Of a stretch of DNA of 64,000 bases, positions 7,492 to 15,740 are shown in pieces. The DNA comes from Herbaspirillum autotrophicum (GTDB lineage: Bacteria; Pseudomonadota; Gammaproteobacteria; Burkholderiales; Burkholderiaceae_D): contig NZ_LFLS01000019.1 in the NCBI RefSeq assembly GCF_001189915.1, forward strand, positions 51,151 to 115,150, read 5' to 3'. Under the pieces are notes generated by a model, which saw only the letters and a list, made by a program, of their open reading frames with translations, was not told the origin of the DNA and did no database searches. The translations under genes and the position numbers were made by a program. Each line of letters begins with the position of its first letter. Within the stretch, counting starts at the first letter, position 1.

Positions 7492-8388
7492 ATGGATAGA
7501 TTGATGGCGATGCGTGTGTTTGTGACGGTAGTCGGATGTGGCAGTCAGTCGGCAGCAGCGGTGCAACTCAACATGTCGCGACCGCGGGTGTCGCGTTATC
7601 TGGCTGAATTGGAGGAGTGGGTCGGCGCGCGTTTGCTGCATCGGACCACGCGCCGCCTGAGTCTGACTTCGGTCGGGGATGACATTCTGGAGCGTTGCCG
7701 CCAGATGTTGAATTCGATGGAAGATCTGCGCAGCTTTGCCAATCCCTTGCATGCCACGCCCAAGGGTTTGCTGCGCATCAGCACCGGGACTTCATTCGGA
7801 CCGCAACTGGCGCGGCTGGTGACCGAATACGGCCGGCGCTATCCGGATGTGATGGTGGATCTGGTGATGCTGGATCGCACCGTCGATCTGGTCGCCGAGC
7901 GCATCGATCTGGCGATTCGCATGACGACCCATTTGGCCCCGAGTCTGATTGCCCGTCAACTGGCGGTCTGTCGCTCCTCGGTCTGCGCCTCGCCGCTGTA
8001 TTTGAATGAGCGCGGTGCGCCGCAGCAGATTGTGGATCTGGAACGGCACAATTGCCTGACGCATTTCTATATGGGAAAAAGTTTGTGGCAGTTCGAACGC
8101 GCGGGGCAACCGGCGTCGGTGCTGGTCCATGGCAATATCAGCGCCAACGAAGCGCGGGTGTTGCTGCATGCGACGCTGGAGGGAGCCGGCATCGCCTACC
8201 TGCCGGCATACATGACTGCGCCGTACATCGCGTCGGGAAGGCTGGTGGGGGTATTGCCGGAATATGAACCGCTGGCGCTGAACATCTATGGCGTGTATGC
8301 CTCGCGCAGATACATTCCGGCCACGCTGCGCACCATGCTGGATTTTATGGCGCAGCGATTTCAGGAAGCGAGCTGGGCCGATGCCTGA
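7492..8388 (+). CDS. LysR-family transcriptional regulator (paralogue 2)
   Basis: 298 residues with the standard LysR N-terminal HTH (AMRVFVTVVGCGSQSAAAVQL) and an effector-binding domain closely resembling the protein at 5393-6298. ATG 7492 is preceded by AAAGGTGG and aligns with the start of the paralogue; an earlier in-frame ATG at 7423 would read through the conserved promoter block. It is divergent from the isocyanide synthase gene with a 175-bp intergenic region, the classic LysR-target layout, so it probably controls synthesis of the isonitrile. In the effector domain the two paralogues diverge most around residues 80-100, which may reflect different ligands. Confidence 0.88.
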   Translation: MDRLMAMRVFVTVVGCGSQSAAAVQLNMSRPRVSRYLAELEEWVGARLLHRTTRRLSLTSVGDDILERCRQMLNSMEDLRSFANPLHATPKGLLRISTGTSFGPQLARLVTEYGRRYPDVMVDLVMLDRTVDLVAERIDLAIRMTTHLAPSLIARQLAVCRSSVCASPLYLNERGAPQQIVDLERHNCLTHFYMGKSLWQFERAGQPASVLVHGNISANEARVLLHATLEGAGIAYLPAYMTAPYIASGRLVGVLPEYEPLALNIYGVYASRRYIPATLRTMLDFMAQRFQEASWADA

Positions 8389-8400
8389 TGGCGTCAGCCG

Positions 8401-8961
8401 TTACGGCGTAATGCTGAGCAGCTTGTGTACCAGTTCCGATGACGTTGCTGCCGAGAATTTGCGCATCAGCCGCGCCCGGTGCATTTCCACCGTGCGCGGA
8501 CTGAGTTCGATCTGGCGCGCGATCAGCTTGCTGGTCTTGCCTTCCACCAGCAACGCAGCAATTTCCCGCTCGCGCGGCGTCAGGCCCGGTGCCAGCGGTC
8601 GTTTGGCGCTGACATCTTCAAAGGTCCAGATACCGGCTGCATGCGGATCGCCGGTGATCAGCGAATGGCCGGTGACATGGCACCAGAACATTTCCTGGTT
8701 GGCGCGCTTCATGATGCGCTCGTCGGAGTAAAATCCCTTTTCATTGAGTATTGGTATCAGACGCATGCCGGTGCGTTCGAATTCATCGGCAGTCGGATAC
8801 AGCACCATGAACGATTGTCCTGACAATTCCGGCTGCTGGTAGCCGAACATTGCCGCCATCGCCAGGTTGCCCTGATGAATGATGCGGTTATGCGAAACGC
8901 ACATACCTATCGGCGCATGCATGAATACTTGTGCGTAATCGACCAGTTGCGGGTTGTTCAT
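8401..8961 (-). CDS. PAS-LuxR transcriptional regulator
   Basis: 186 residues. An N-terminal PAS domain (HAPIGMCVSHNRIIHQGN, FGYQQPELSGQSF, residues about 10-115) is followed by a LuxR/GerE helix-turn-helix (LTPREREIAALLVEGKTSK, then IARQIELSPRTVEMHRARL, residues about 125-180). There is no receiver domain, so it probably senses a ligand or redox state directly through the PAS domain. It is divergent from scoA with a 160-bp spacer and is the obvious candidate regulator of the CoA-transferase operon. Its 3' end lies 12 bp from the end of the second LysR gene, in convergent orientation. Confidence 0.85.
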   Translation of the reverse strand: MNNPQLVDYAQVFMHAPIGMCVSHNRIIHQGNLAMAAMFGYQQPELSGQSFMVLYPTADEFERTGMRLIPILNEKGFYSDERIMKRANQEMFWCHVTGHSLITGDPHAAGIWTFEDVSAKRPLAPGLTPREREIAALLVEGKTSKLIARQIELSPRTVEMHRARLMRKFSAATSSELVHKLLSITP

Positions 8962-9121
8962 GGTGTGATGCCGTGTGTTAAGTGCGTCTTTGGATAAAAG
9001 AACGCAGTGTAAAGCGTAACGGAAGTAGTTTTACCGTATTGTATGGCCTATGCCGGCGCAATATGATATTTGCTGCATTTTTTAGCATTTCGTCAGTATA
9101 TAAAAACCCGAAAGGAGACCT

Positions 9122-9823
9122 GTGAATAAAGTCTATCCCGACGCAGCAACTGCGTTAGCCGATATCGTCAAGGATGGTCAGACCATCGCCGTCGGCGGAT
9201 TTGGTCTGTGTGGCATTCCCGAAGCGCTGATTGCCGCCTTGCGCGACAGCGGCGTGCAGAACCTGACTGCCATTTCCAACAATGCCGGTGTTGATGGGTT
9301 TGGCTTGGGTCAGTTGCTGACAACACGCCAGATCAAGAAAATGATCGCTTCGTATGTCGGCGAAAACAAGGAATTCGAACGCCAGTATCTGGCGGGCGAA
9401 CTGGCACTGGAGTTTACACCGCAAGGCACGCTGGCAGAAAAACTGCGCGCCGGCGGCGCCGGTATCCCGGCATTTTTCACCAAGACTGGCGTTGGTACGC
9501 TGGTGGCGGAAGGCAAGGAAATCCGCGAATTCGATGGCGAGCAATACGTCATGGAGCGTTCGCTGGTAGCCGATGTGTCGCTGGTCAAGGCTTACAAGGC
9601 CGACAAGGCCGGCAATCTGGTCTTCAACAAGACCGCGCGCAATTTCAATCCCAACGTTGCGATGGCAGGCAAGATCACGGTGGTCGAAGTCGAGCATCTG
9701 GTGGAAGTCGGCGAACTCGATCCGGACCAGATTCATACTGCGGGCATTTTCGTGCACCGCATCGTGGTAAATGCGACGCCGGAAAAGCGTATCGAACAAC
9801 GCACCGTGTCGAAGGGGAACTGA
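9122..9823 (+). CDS. scoA: 3-oxoacid CoA-transferase subunit A
   Basis: 233 residues, the length of bacterial ScoA/AtoD-type alpha subunits. [16 protein letters not shown] near the N-terminus is the family I CoA-transferase signature, followed by [10 protein letters not shown] and the [20 protein letters not shown] stretch typical of the succinyl-CoA:3-ketoacid branch. The start is GTG, with AAAGGAGACC directly upstream. It is separated from subunit B by one base, so the two subunits are translated as a coupled pair. Role: transfer of CoA from succinyl-CoA to acetoacetate or a related 3-oxoacid in ketone-body, PHB-degradation or aromatic catabolism. The adjacent PAS-LuxR gene is the likely regulator. 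Confidence 0.9.
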   Translation: MNKVYPDAATALADIVKDGQTIAVGGFGLCGIPEALIAALRDSGVQNLTAISNNAGVDGFGLGQLLTTRQIKKMIASYVGENKEFERQYLAGELALEFTPQGTLAEKLRAGGAGIPAFFTKTGVGTLVAEGKEIREFDGEQYVMERSLVADVSLVKAYKADKAGNLVFNKTARNFNPNVAMAGKITVVEVEHLVEVGELDPDQIHTAGIFVHRIVVNATPEKRIEQRTVSKGN

Positions 9824-9824
9824 A

Positions 9825-10475
9825 ATGGCGTGGACAAGAGATGAGATGGCGGCGCGTGCGGCGCGGGAATTGCAAGACGGTTTTTATGTGAATCTGGGTA
9901 TCGGTCTGCCAACACTGGTGGCCAACCATGTGCCAAGCGATATCGAAGTCTGGCTGCAATCGGAAAACGGTTTGCTCGGTATCGGTCCGTTCCCGACCGA
10001 CGACAAGGTCGATGCCGACCTGATCAACGCCGGCAAGCAAACCGTGACAACCATTCCCGGTTCTTCATTTTTCAGCTCGGCCGATTCATTCGGCATGATT
10101 CGCGGCGGCAAGATCAACATCGCGATTCTCGGTGCGATGCAGGTATCGTCGGGTGGCGATCTGGCCAACTGGATGATTCCGGGCAAGATGGTCAAGGGCA
10201 TGGGCGGCGCAATGGATCTGGTGGCAGGCGTGGGCCGGGTCGTGGTGCTGATGGAACATGTGGCCAAGGGCAAGGACGGCAGCATTTCCAAGAAAATCCT
10301 GAAGCAATGCAATCTGCCGTTGACTGGCGTCGGCGTGGTCAATCGCATCATTACCGATCTCGGTGTGATCGACGTAACACCGCAAGGTCTGAAACTGATT
10401 GAGCTGGCCACCGGCGTGACCAAGGAAGAGGTGCTGGCCAATACCGAAGCCGAACTGGATGTGAGTGCGGTGTAA
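9825..10475 (+). CDS. scoB: 3-oxoacid CoA-transferase subunit B
   Basis: 216 residues. The catalytic glutamate lies in [14 protein letters not shown], the active-site motif of family I CoA-transferase beta subunits, and [20 protein letters not shown] is the usual C-terminal half signature. ATG 9825 follows the scoA stop by one base, with AAGGGGAAC as ribosome binding site; an upstream in-frame ATG at 9771 lies within scoA and is not needed. Together with scoA it forms the heteromeric enzyme. A strong intrinsic terminator 20 bp downstream closes the operon. Confidence 0.9.
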   Translation: MAWTRDEMAARAARELQDGFYVNLGIGLPTLVANHVPSDIEVWLQSENGLLGIGPFPTDDKVDADLINAGKQTVTTIPGSSFFSSADSFGMIRGGKINIAILGAMQVSSGGDLANWMIPGKMVKGMGGAMDLVAGVGRVVVLMEHVAKGKDGSISKKILKQCNLPLTGVGVVNRIITDLGVIDVTPQGLKLIELATGVTKEEVLANTEAELDVSAV

Positions 10476-10495
10476 GTAACGTCTGGATGTATGAT

Positions 10496-10538
10496 AAAAA
10501 CGGCGCGGATTCATCATCCGCGCCGTTTTTGTTTTTTT
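10496..10538 (+). terminator. rho-independent terminator of scoAB
   Basis: Perfect 15-bp inverted repeat: AAAAACGGCGCGGAT at 10496-10510 pairs with ATCCGCGCCGTTTTT at 10516-10530 across a 5-nt loop. It is followed by a further run of Ts (10532-10538). The A-tract on the left arm could also let it work from the minus strand. Confidence 0.9.
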
Positions 10539-10584
10539 GGTCGTCCGGCCAGCGGACGATAGCCATTGACCTTGATGACCCTGA

Positions 10585-10783
10585 TCAGGTCACCGGGCGC
10601 AGCGTTCTCAAGTAAGCCAGGAAAAACGCGGCGGCTTTATCCAGCGCAGAGTAGTTCTTTATCGGCACCCGGGTCGCGTGGATTCTGCTGCCCGGACCGC
10701 TGTTGGGTTTGCTGGCGATGCGTGGTCTGGTGACCGCCGGCACGCCAATCGAAGTTGCCAGATGAGCCGCGCCGGCAGTGCGA
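10585..10783 (-). pseudogene. possible degraded gene remnant (C-terminal fragment, family unidentified)
   Basis: Between the scoAB terminator and the small exported protein gene there is no intact gene. One minus-strand frame reads about 65 codons without a start, from a TGA near 10784 to a TGA at 10585-10587. It contains protein-like segments such as AHLATSIGVPAV and ALDKAAAFFLAYLRTLRPVT. The amphipathic C-terminal helix looks like real coding sequence rather than a random frame, but the rest is Arg/Pro-rich. I could not name the family. It may instead be noncoding DNA. Confidence 0.25.
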
Positions 10784-10797
10784 CGCCGCCCATCGTA

Positions 10798-11148
10798 TCA
10801 GCGGAAGCGGTCTGGTGCGAATGGTGGTTCGCGTCCCTCGCGCATGACTTCATCGCACTTGTAGAAGGTCTTGCCCTCGGTTATCAGATACGTGGTGCTG
10901 CGCGAGCCGTCGCGGCATATCTGGCTGGTTTGATGGCCCGACGGTGTCGGGACGTCAAAGGCCGGAGCGAGCGGATTGGCGGGTTGGGTAGCAGCGCGGG
11001 CCGGGGTGTCGCTGGTTGCGGTGGCCGGCAAACCGAGATCAAGGCGCGGCTTGTTCAGTTCTTGCGCGGTGCCTGTTGCGGCGCTTGTCAACAGTAAAGT
11101 GAACAGCAGGCCGGACAAACCGGCGCGAAATTGTGGTTGATGCAGCAT
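10798..11148 (-). CDS. small exported hypothetical protein
   Basis: 116 residues. The N-terminus has a signal peptide (RAGLSGLLFTLLLTSAATGTAQ), with cleavage expected after AQ near residue 29. The mature part is Pro/Ala/Thr-rich, then CRDGSRSTTYLITEGKTFYKCDE, with two cysteines that could form a disulfide. GAGGGAACC upstream of the ATG is a good ribosome binding site. I do not recognise the family. It is monocistronic on the minus strand, and its periplasmic or surface location is inferred from the signal only. Confidence 0.6.
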   Translation of the reverse strand: MLHQPQFRAGLSGLLFTLLLTSAATGTAQELNKPRLDLGLPATATSDTPARAATQPANPLAPAFDVPTPSGHQTSQICRDGSRSTTYLITEGKTFYKCDEVMREGREPPFAPDRFR

Positions 11149-11282
11149 GGTTCCCTCCGGCGTATTTTTTTGTCGATTATGACATGCGTAAGCCGGAGTC
11201 GAAGTCGATGGCGGGCGACGTTGCTGAAATTAATCGTGACGGGCGGTATGGCAAAAGCGTGGTTGGCGTCAGCGCATCGGGG

Positions 11283-12146
11283 TCAGCGTTGCCATTGCAC
11301 GTTGAGCGGAATTTTCAGATAGGACACGCCATTGGCTTCCGCCGGCGGCAAATGGCCGGCACAGATGTTGACTTGAATTGCCGGCAGCATCAATGTCGGC
11401 AGACTCAGCGTGAGATCGCGTGCGGTGCGCATGGCGATAAAGTCGGCTTCACTGATGCCGTCGCGGACATGAATGTTATGCGCGCATTGCAGGGCCACCG
11501 TGGTTTCATGCATCGGTTCGCGCGCGGCCGGCGGATAGTCGTGGCATACGAACAGCCGGGTGCCGGCCGGCAAGGATAACAACTTGCGGATGGAGCGGTA
11601 CAAGGTGGCCGCACTGCCGCCGGGAAAGTCGCAACGGGCGGTGCCGACGTCGGGCATGAACAAGGTGTCGCCGACAAAGGCCGCCTGATCTTCGATGACA
11701 TACGCGAGGTCGGCCGGCGTATGGCCGGGCACATGCATGGCGCGCGCTTGCAAGCGGCCGATATGAAAGACTTCGTCGGCCGCGAACAGATGATCGAAGC
11801 GGGCGCCATCGGCGTCCAGATGATAGATATCGTTGAAGACATGCTGCACGTCGCGAATGTGTTCACCGATGGCGATCTTGCCGCCCAGTTGCGTGCGCAG
11901 ATAAGGGGCGGCCGAGAAATGATCGGCATGGGCATGGGTTTCCAGCAGCCACTCGACTTGCAGATGGTTGGCGCGGACAAAGGCAATGATCTGGTCGGCG
12001 CCGGCAGTGGAGGTATGCGCATTGAGCGGATCGTAATCCAGCACCGGATCAACGATGGCGCAGGCGCCGCCCGCAGTTTCATATACGACGTAGCTGAACG
12101 TTGAGGTTCTGGTATCGAAGAATGCGTGGGTGTGAAACTGTGGCAT
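11283..12146 (-). CDS. blh: Blh/persulfide-dioxygenase-like MBL-fold hydrolase of the sulfide operon
   Basis: 287 residues from ATG 12146 (MPQFHTHAFFD); ATG 12164 is an alternative. The complete metal motif ETHAHADHFSAAPYLR (HxHxDH) is followed by VPGHTPADLAY, the VGDTLFMPDVGTARCDFPGG block and VCHDYPP. These features define the ETHE1/Blh group of glutathione-persulfide dioxygenase-like hydrolases. In characterised BigR operons, Blh oxidises or removes sulfane sulfur released by sulfide oxidation. It is divergent from the ArsR-type sensor gene and shares with it the palindromic operator at 12178-12218. The first residues of the longer open frame overlap that operator and are unlikely to be translated. 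Confidence 0.87.
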   Translation of the reverse strand: MPQFHTHAFFDTRTSTFSYVVYETAGGACAIVDPVLDYDPLNAHTSTAGADQIIAFVRANHLQVEWLLETHAHADHFSAAPYLRTQLGGKIAIGEHIRDVQHVFNDIYHLDADGARFDHLFAADEVFHIGRLQARAMHVPGHTPADLAYVIEDQAAFVGDTLFMPDVGTARCDFPGGSAATLYRSIRKLLSLPAGTRLFVCHDYPPAAREPMHETTVALQCAHNIHVRDGISEADFIAMRTARDLTLSLPTLMLPAIQVNICAGHLPPAEANGVSYLKIPLNVQWQR

Positions 12147-12177
12147 GGGCGGGCTGGCGGTCATCAATATATAAAAA

Positions 12178-12218
12178 AACATATTATTGACGAATAATAT
12201 GTTTGTCAATAATATGTT
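12178..12218. promoter_or_regulatory. BigR-type operator, perfect 14-bp inverted repeat with an internal third half-site
   Basis: AACATATTATTGAC at 12178-12191 is the exact reverse complement of GTCAATAATATGTT at 12205-12218. The 13-bp spacer contains a third copy of AATAATATGTT (12193-12203), itself a perfect 11-bp palindromic partner of the left arm. The element fills the divergent region between blh and the ArsR-type gene. BigR/SqrR-family repressors bind AT-rich palindromes in exactly this position, so binding by the adjacent regulator is well supported but inferred. Confidence 0.8.
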
Positions 12219-12262
12219 CCGCAGTCAAACTTGATTCCCCGTACCCTTTACCACCCGATACC

Positions 12263-12601
12263 ATGAACGAGTCCATCTCCCCGGTCGGCATTTCCATGTT
12301 GCGCGACTCCGCCACCCGCGCATGTTCACTGCTCAAGGTGCTGGCCAACGAAGATCGCTTGCTGATCCTGTGCCAGCTGACCCTTGGCGAACGCAATGTC
12401 GGCGATCTGGAGAGCGAGCTCGGGATTCATCAGCCGACGCTGTCGCAGCAACTTGGCGTGTTGCGTGAAGAAGGTTTGGTCAATACCCGCCGCGAAGGCA
12501 AATACATTCATTACAGCCTGGCCAGCCATGAAGTGATTCAGGTCATGCAAACCTTGTCGAGCCTGTACTGCGGCAAGGTCAGAGATAGTTTGAAAAATTA
12601 A
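12263..12601 (+). CDS. bigR: ArsR-family persulfide-sensing repressor (BigR/SqrR type)
   Basis: 112 residues with an ArsR winged helix (LLKVLANEDRLLILCQL, then GIHQPTLSQQLGVLREEGLV). Cys37 lies in the LLILCQ helix and Cys103 near the C-terminus (SLYCGK). This 66-residue spacing equals that of the Cys42/Cys108 pair of characterised Xylella BigR, which forms a tetrasulfide or disulfide bridge and releases DNA. The ELCVC metal motif of arsenic-type ArsR is absent. ATG 12263 (MNESISPV) was chosen because an upstream in-frame start would place the N-terminus inside the operator. It precedes the SQR and exporter genes (55-bp gap) and is divergent from blh, so it probably represses all four. Confidence 0.87.
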   Translation: MNESISPVGISMLRDSATRACSLLKVLANEDRLLILCQLTLGERNVGDLESELGIHQPTLSQQLGVLREEGLVNTRREGKYIHYSLASHEVIQVMQTLSSLYCGKVRDSLKN

Positions 12602-12656
12602 GTTTGCCGGCGTCGCCTCAGTTACGCACGGTAATCATCGCCAGGAGATCAGTCAC

Positions 12657-14264
12657 ATGCCGATTCAAATCACCAGACACACCGAACAGTTTTCCAGCAG
12701 CGGCCAAATCGCCATCGACGACCTGACCCTCATCGCCGAAGCCGGCTTTCGTTCCGTCATCTGCAATCGTCCTGACGATGAAGATGGCGGTCAGCATGTC
12801 GCCAGCGCCGAACTGGAGAAGCAGGCGGCAGCACTCGGCATGCAGTTCGCGTATTTGCCAGTGGGACGTTCCGGCATGGCGCCGGAGCAGGGCGCAGCAA
12901 TGCACGCCTTGTTGGTCCAACTGCCGGGACCGGTGCTGGCGTTTTGTCGCAGTGGTGCGCGCTCGACCAATCTGTTCCGGTTGGCGGGCGACAGCGCCGC
13001 AACCGCGCAATCGGGTACGCAGCCGCAAGCCAATGTCGCTGCCGATGCCAGCAGTTTTGACGTAGTGGTGGTCGGCGGCGGTTCGGCCGGCATTGCGGTC
13101 GTCGCCAGTCTGTTGCAGCGGCAACCGGGATTGCGCATCGCCATCGTTGAACCGAGTGAGCAACACTATTACCAGCCGGCCTGGACACTGGTCGGCGCCG
13201 GTGAATTCGATGTGCGGAAAACCGTGCGGCCAACCGCCAGCGTGATTCCGTCCGGCGCGCAATGGATTCAGCGCGCAGTGGCATTTTTTGCGCCGGATGA
13301 ACAGCGTGTCGGTCTGGCTGACGGCCGTGTGCTGACATATCAGCAACTGATCGTGTGCGCCGGATTGCAACTGGCGTGGGACAAGATCGAAGGGCTGGAA
13401 GAAACCCTCGGCAAGCATGGCGTGACCTCCAACTATCGCTACGATCTGGCGCCTTATACCTGGGAGCTGGTGGCCGGCCTGAAGCGCGGCAAGGCCATCT
13501 TCACGCAACCGGGAATGCCGATCAAGTGTGCCGGTGCGCCGCAGAAAGCGGTGTATTTGTCTTGCGATCACTGGGCTCGCAATGGTGTGGACGGCAATAT
13601 CGAAGTCGAATTCTGTAATGCCGGCGGCGTCTTGTTTGGCGTCGCCACTTTCGTGCCGGTGTTGATGAGCTACATGAAAAAGTATCGCGTCAAACTGTCC
13701 TTCAATGCCAATCTGGTCAAGGTTGATGGTCCGCGCAAGCTGGCCTGGTTCGACGTCAAGGATGAGGCTGGCACTGTCAGCCGGATCGAGAAGACATTCG
13801 ACATGCTGCACGTGGTGCCGCCGCAATTGCCGCCGGACGTGGTGCGCCGCAGCCCGCTGGCGGATGCCGCCGGCTGGTGCGAGGTGGATCACGCAAGCTT
13901 GCAGCATCCGCGCTTTCCGAACGTGTTTGCACTCGGTGACGTGTGCTCGGCGCCGAATGCCAAAACTGTGGCGGCAGTGCGCAAGCAAGTCGTGGTGGTG
14001 GCGGAAAATCTGCTGGCATTGCGCGCCGGACAACGCTTGCCGACCACCTATGATGGCTATGGCGCCTGCCCGCTGACCGTCGAAAAAGGAAAGATCGTGC
14101 TGGCCGAATTCGGTTACGGCGGCAAATTGTTGCCGACCTTTCCGCTTGAAGCGACCGTGCCGCGCCGCAGCGCCTGGTATCTGAAAGCTGCAATCTTGCC
14201 GGCGGTGTACTGGCATCTGGTGCTTAAAGGGCGTGAGTGGCTGGCCCGGCCATCGGTCAAGTAA
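12657..14264 (+). CDS. DUF442 phosphatase/rhodanese-like domain fused to sulfide:quinone oxidoreductase
   Basis: 535 residues. Residues about 1-115 are a DUF442 (TIGR01244) domain with the P-loop FCRSGARS, Cys97 being the predicted thiol nucleophile or persulfide carrier. From residue about 138 a FAD-binding oxidoreductase starts with VVVGGGSAGIAVVASLL. Two cysteines expected for a sulfide:quinone oxidoreductase are visible: Cys291 in KCAGAPQKAVYLSC and Cys430 in ALGDVCSAPNAKT. Membrane-associated SQR oxidises H2S to sulfane sulfur and feeds electrons to quinone; a fused thiol domain could accept the persulfide. The start at 12657 follows CAGGAGATC. The gene lies between bigR and the TauE exporter gene. 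Confidence 0.85.
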   Translation: MPIQITRHTEQFSSSGQIAIDDLTLIAEAGFRSVICNRPDDEDGGQHVASAELEKQAAALGMQFAYLPVGRSGMAPEQGAAMHALLVQLPGPVLAFCRSGARSTNLFRLAGDSAATAQSGTQPQANVAADASSFDVVVVGGGSAGIAVVASLLQRQPGLRIAIVEPSEQHYYQPAWTLVGAGEFDVRKTVRPTASVIPSGAQWIQRAVAFFAPDEQRVGLADGRVLTYQQLIVCAGLQLAWDKIEGLEETLGKHGVTSNYRYDLAPYTWELVAGLKRGKAIFTQPGMPIKCAGAPQKAVYLSCDHWARNGVDGNIEVEFCNAGGVLFGVATFVPVLMSYMKKYRVKLSFNANLVKVDGPRKLAWFDVKDEAGTVSRIEKTFDMLHVVPPQLPPDVVRRSPLADAAGWCEVDHASLQHPRFPNVFALGDVCSAPNAKTVAAVRKQVVVVAENLLALRAGQRLPTTYDGYGACPLTVEKGKIVLAEFGYGGKLLPTFPLEATVPRRSAWYLKAAILPAVYWHLVLKGREWLARPSVK

Positions 14265-14273
14265 GGTCGGATC

Positions 14274-15080
14274 ATGTTGCTGGCAGCATTGTTGGGTATC
14301 GCCATTGGCGGCGTATTGGGATTGACGGGTGCCGGCGGCGGCATTCTTGCCGTACCGGCACTGGTGTTGGGTTTGGGTTTCAGTGTCGTCACTGCTACCC
14401 CGGTGGCGTTGATGGCGGTCGCTTCGGCGGCGTTGCTCGGGTGTATCGATGGTTTGCGCAAAGGGCTGGTGCGTTACAAGGCGGGGCTGTTGATGGCGAG
14501 CCTGGGCGCATTGTTTGCGCCGCTCGGTATCTGGGTCGCGCATCAAGTGTCGAATCGCTTGCTGATGACCTTGTTCAGTCTGGTGATGCTGTTCATCGCG
14601 CTGCGCATGTATCGTCAGGCAGCAGACAAAAGCCAGGCCAGTCCGGCCTATCTGGAAAAGAATTGCATGCTCAATCCGGCCACCGGCAAGTTGCGCTGGA
14701 ATTTACGATGTTGGACCACGCTGGCGGCGGTCGGCTCGGTGTCGGGTTTGTTCACCGGCATGCTGGGCGTGGGCGGCGGCTTTCTGATCGTGCCGGCGTT
14801 TCGTCAGTTCAGCAACATCACCATGCATGGCATTGTCGCCACGTCGCTGATGGTAATCGCGTTGGTGTCCGGTACTACCGTGATCGGCACGCTGGTGCAT
14901 GGCACGCGGATTCCGGTCCTCGGCTGGGTCTTCATTGCTACCGCAGTACTTGGCATGTTGCTGGGCCGCTGGGCCGCGCCGCATTTGCCGGCGCGCCGTC
15001 TGCAAATCGGCTTCGCCATCGTCACGCTGGTGGTGGCCATGATACTGATCATCAAAACCAATTTTCCCGGACTGGTCTGA
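14274..15080 (+). CDS. TauE/SafE-family sulfite/anion exporter
   Basis: 268 residues, with about eight hydrophobic segments and two similar halves. Each half begins with a glycine-rich GVLGLTGAGGGILAVPAL-like repeat (residues about 10-27 and about 158-175, GMLGVGGGFLIVPAF). This duplicated motif defines the TauE/SafE (DUF81) family of anion exporters. It starts 9 bp after the SQR stop, so it is cotranscribed, and in characterised BigR operons the equivalent protein removes sulfite. Inner membrane. The substrate, sulfite or thiosulfate, is inferred from context. Confidence 0.86.
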   Translation: MLLAALLGIAIGGVLGLTGAGGGILAVPALVLGLGFSVVTATPVALMAVASAALLGCIDGLRKGLVRYKAGLLMASLGALFAPLGIWVAHQVSNRLLMTLFSLVMLFIALRMYRQAADKSQASPAYLEKNCMLNPATGKLRWNLRCWTTLAAVGSVSGLFTGMLGVGGGFLIVPAFRQFSNITMHGIVATSLMVIALVSGTTVIGTLVHGTRIPVLGWVFIATAVLGMLLGRWAAPHLPARRLQIGFAIVTLVVAMILIIKTNFPGLV

Positions 15081-15091
15081 CATTCATTTAT

Positions 15092-15601
15092 TCATTTCGG
15101 TGCCATTTGCCGTTGAAAGAACAACAGGTCCAGCGCCGGCGGCGCCACCTGCAGCAGACTCAATATGGTGTGTGCCTGTCCGCGGTGATGGGTTTGATGA
15201 TTGAACAAATGCGCCAGCGCTGACGACAAATTCTGTTCCTGTATGTCCGGCGTCGAGGCGCGGCGATAGCGAATCGTTGTGGTCAACTGCTGTTCGTCGA
15301 GCGCGTGGACATAGTCCTGCAATTGGCGGTCGTGATCGATACGGGCCGCACGCAACGTGGCCAGGTCATCGAACAGGATGGCGTCGAGCTGGTCCGGCAC
15401 GGCACTGGTGATGTTCTGAAAGCGACGCAACCAGATGCCGTCGGTCACCAGCAAATGATTCAGGGTGCCGTGCAAGGATTTGAAAAAGGCACCGCAATCG
15501 CGCCGGTAATCGGCATCGCTGAGTGTTGCCGCCACATCGTACAGGCGTTGATTGGCCCAGGTGTTGTAGCCTGCCATCATGCAGTAGTGTGCTTTCATCA
15601 T
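15092..15601 (-). CDS. DinB-family metalloprotein
   Basis: 169 residues, a four-helix-bundle DinB/YfiT protein. The expected metal-binding His triad is visible: His in HGTLNHLLVTDGIWLRRF (helix 2) and the pair in LAHLFNHQTHHRGQAHTIL (helix 4). Start at 15601 (MMKAHYCMMAGYNTWAN) was chosen because GGGAGAAG lies upstream; the open frame extends to 15637. Some DinB proteins are thiol-S-transferases using bacillithiol, mycothiol or glutathione, but no substrate is indicated here. Convergent with the TauE gene (11-bp gap), so not part of the sulfide operon. Confidence 0.83.
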   Translation of the reverse strand: MMKAHYCMMAGYNTWANQRLYDVAATLSDADYRRDCGAFFKSLHGTLNHLLVTDGIWLRRFQNITSAVPDQLDAILFDDLATLRAARIDHDRQLQDYVHALDEQQLTTTIRYRRASTPDIQEQNLSSALAHLFNHQTHHRGQAHTILSLLQVAPPALDLLFFQRQMAPK

Positions 15602-15740
15602 TGCCGCTTCTCCCATCGCCATTGTCATTTTTCTCATTTTCTCTATTGCAGATTAGCACCGCTTGCAGCAAGCCGGTGATGATGAACGATCAGCCCGGCC
15701 GGCTTGTGTCACCATGTGGTTTTTATTTCATGCAAGCATT

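Noticed and set aside
12618..14546. 642-codon minus-strand open frame opposite the SQR and TauE genes
   Set aside because: His/Arg/Gln-rich low-information sequence antisense to two well-supported genes, with no domain signature.
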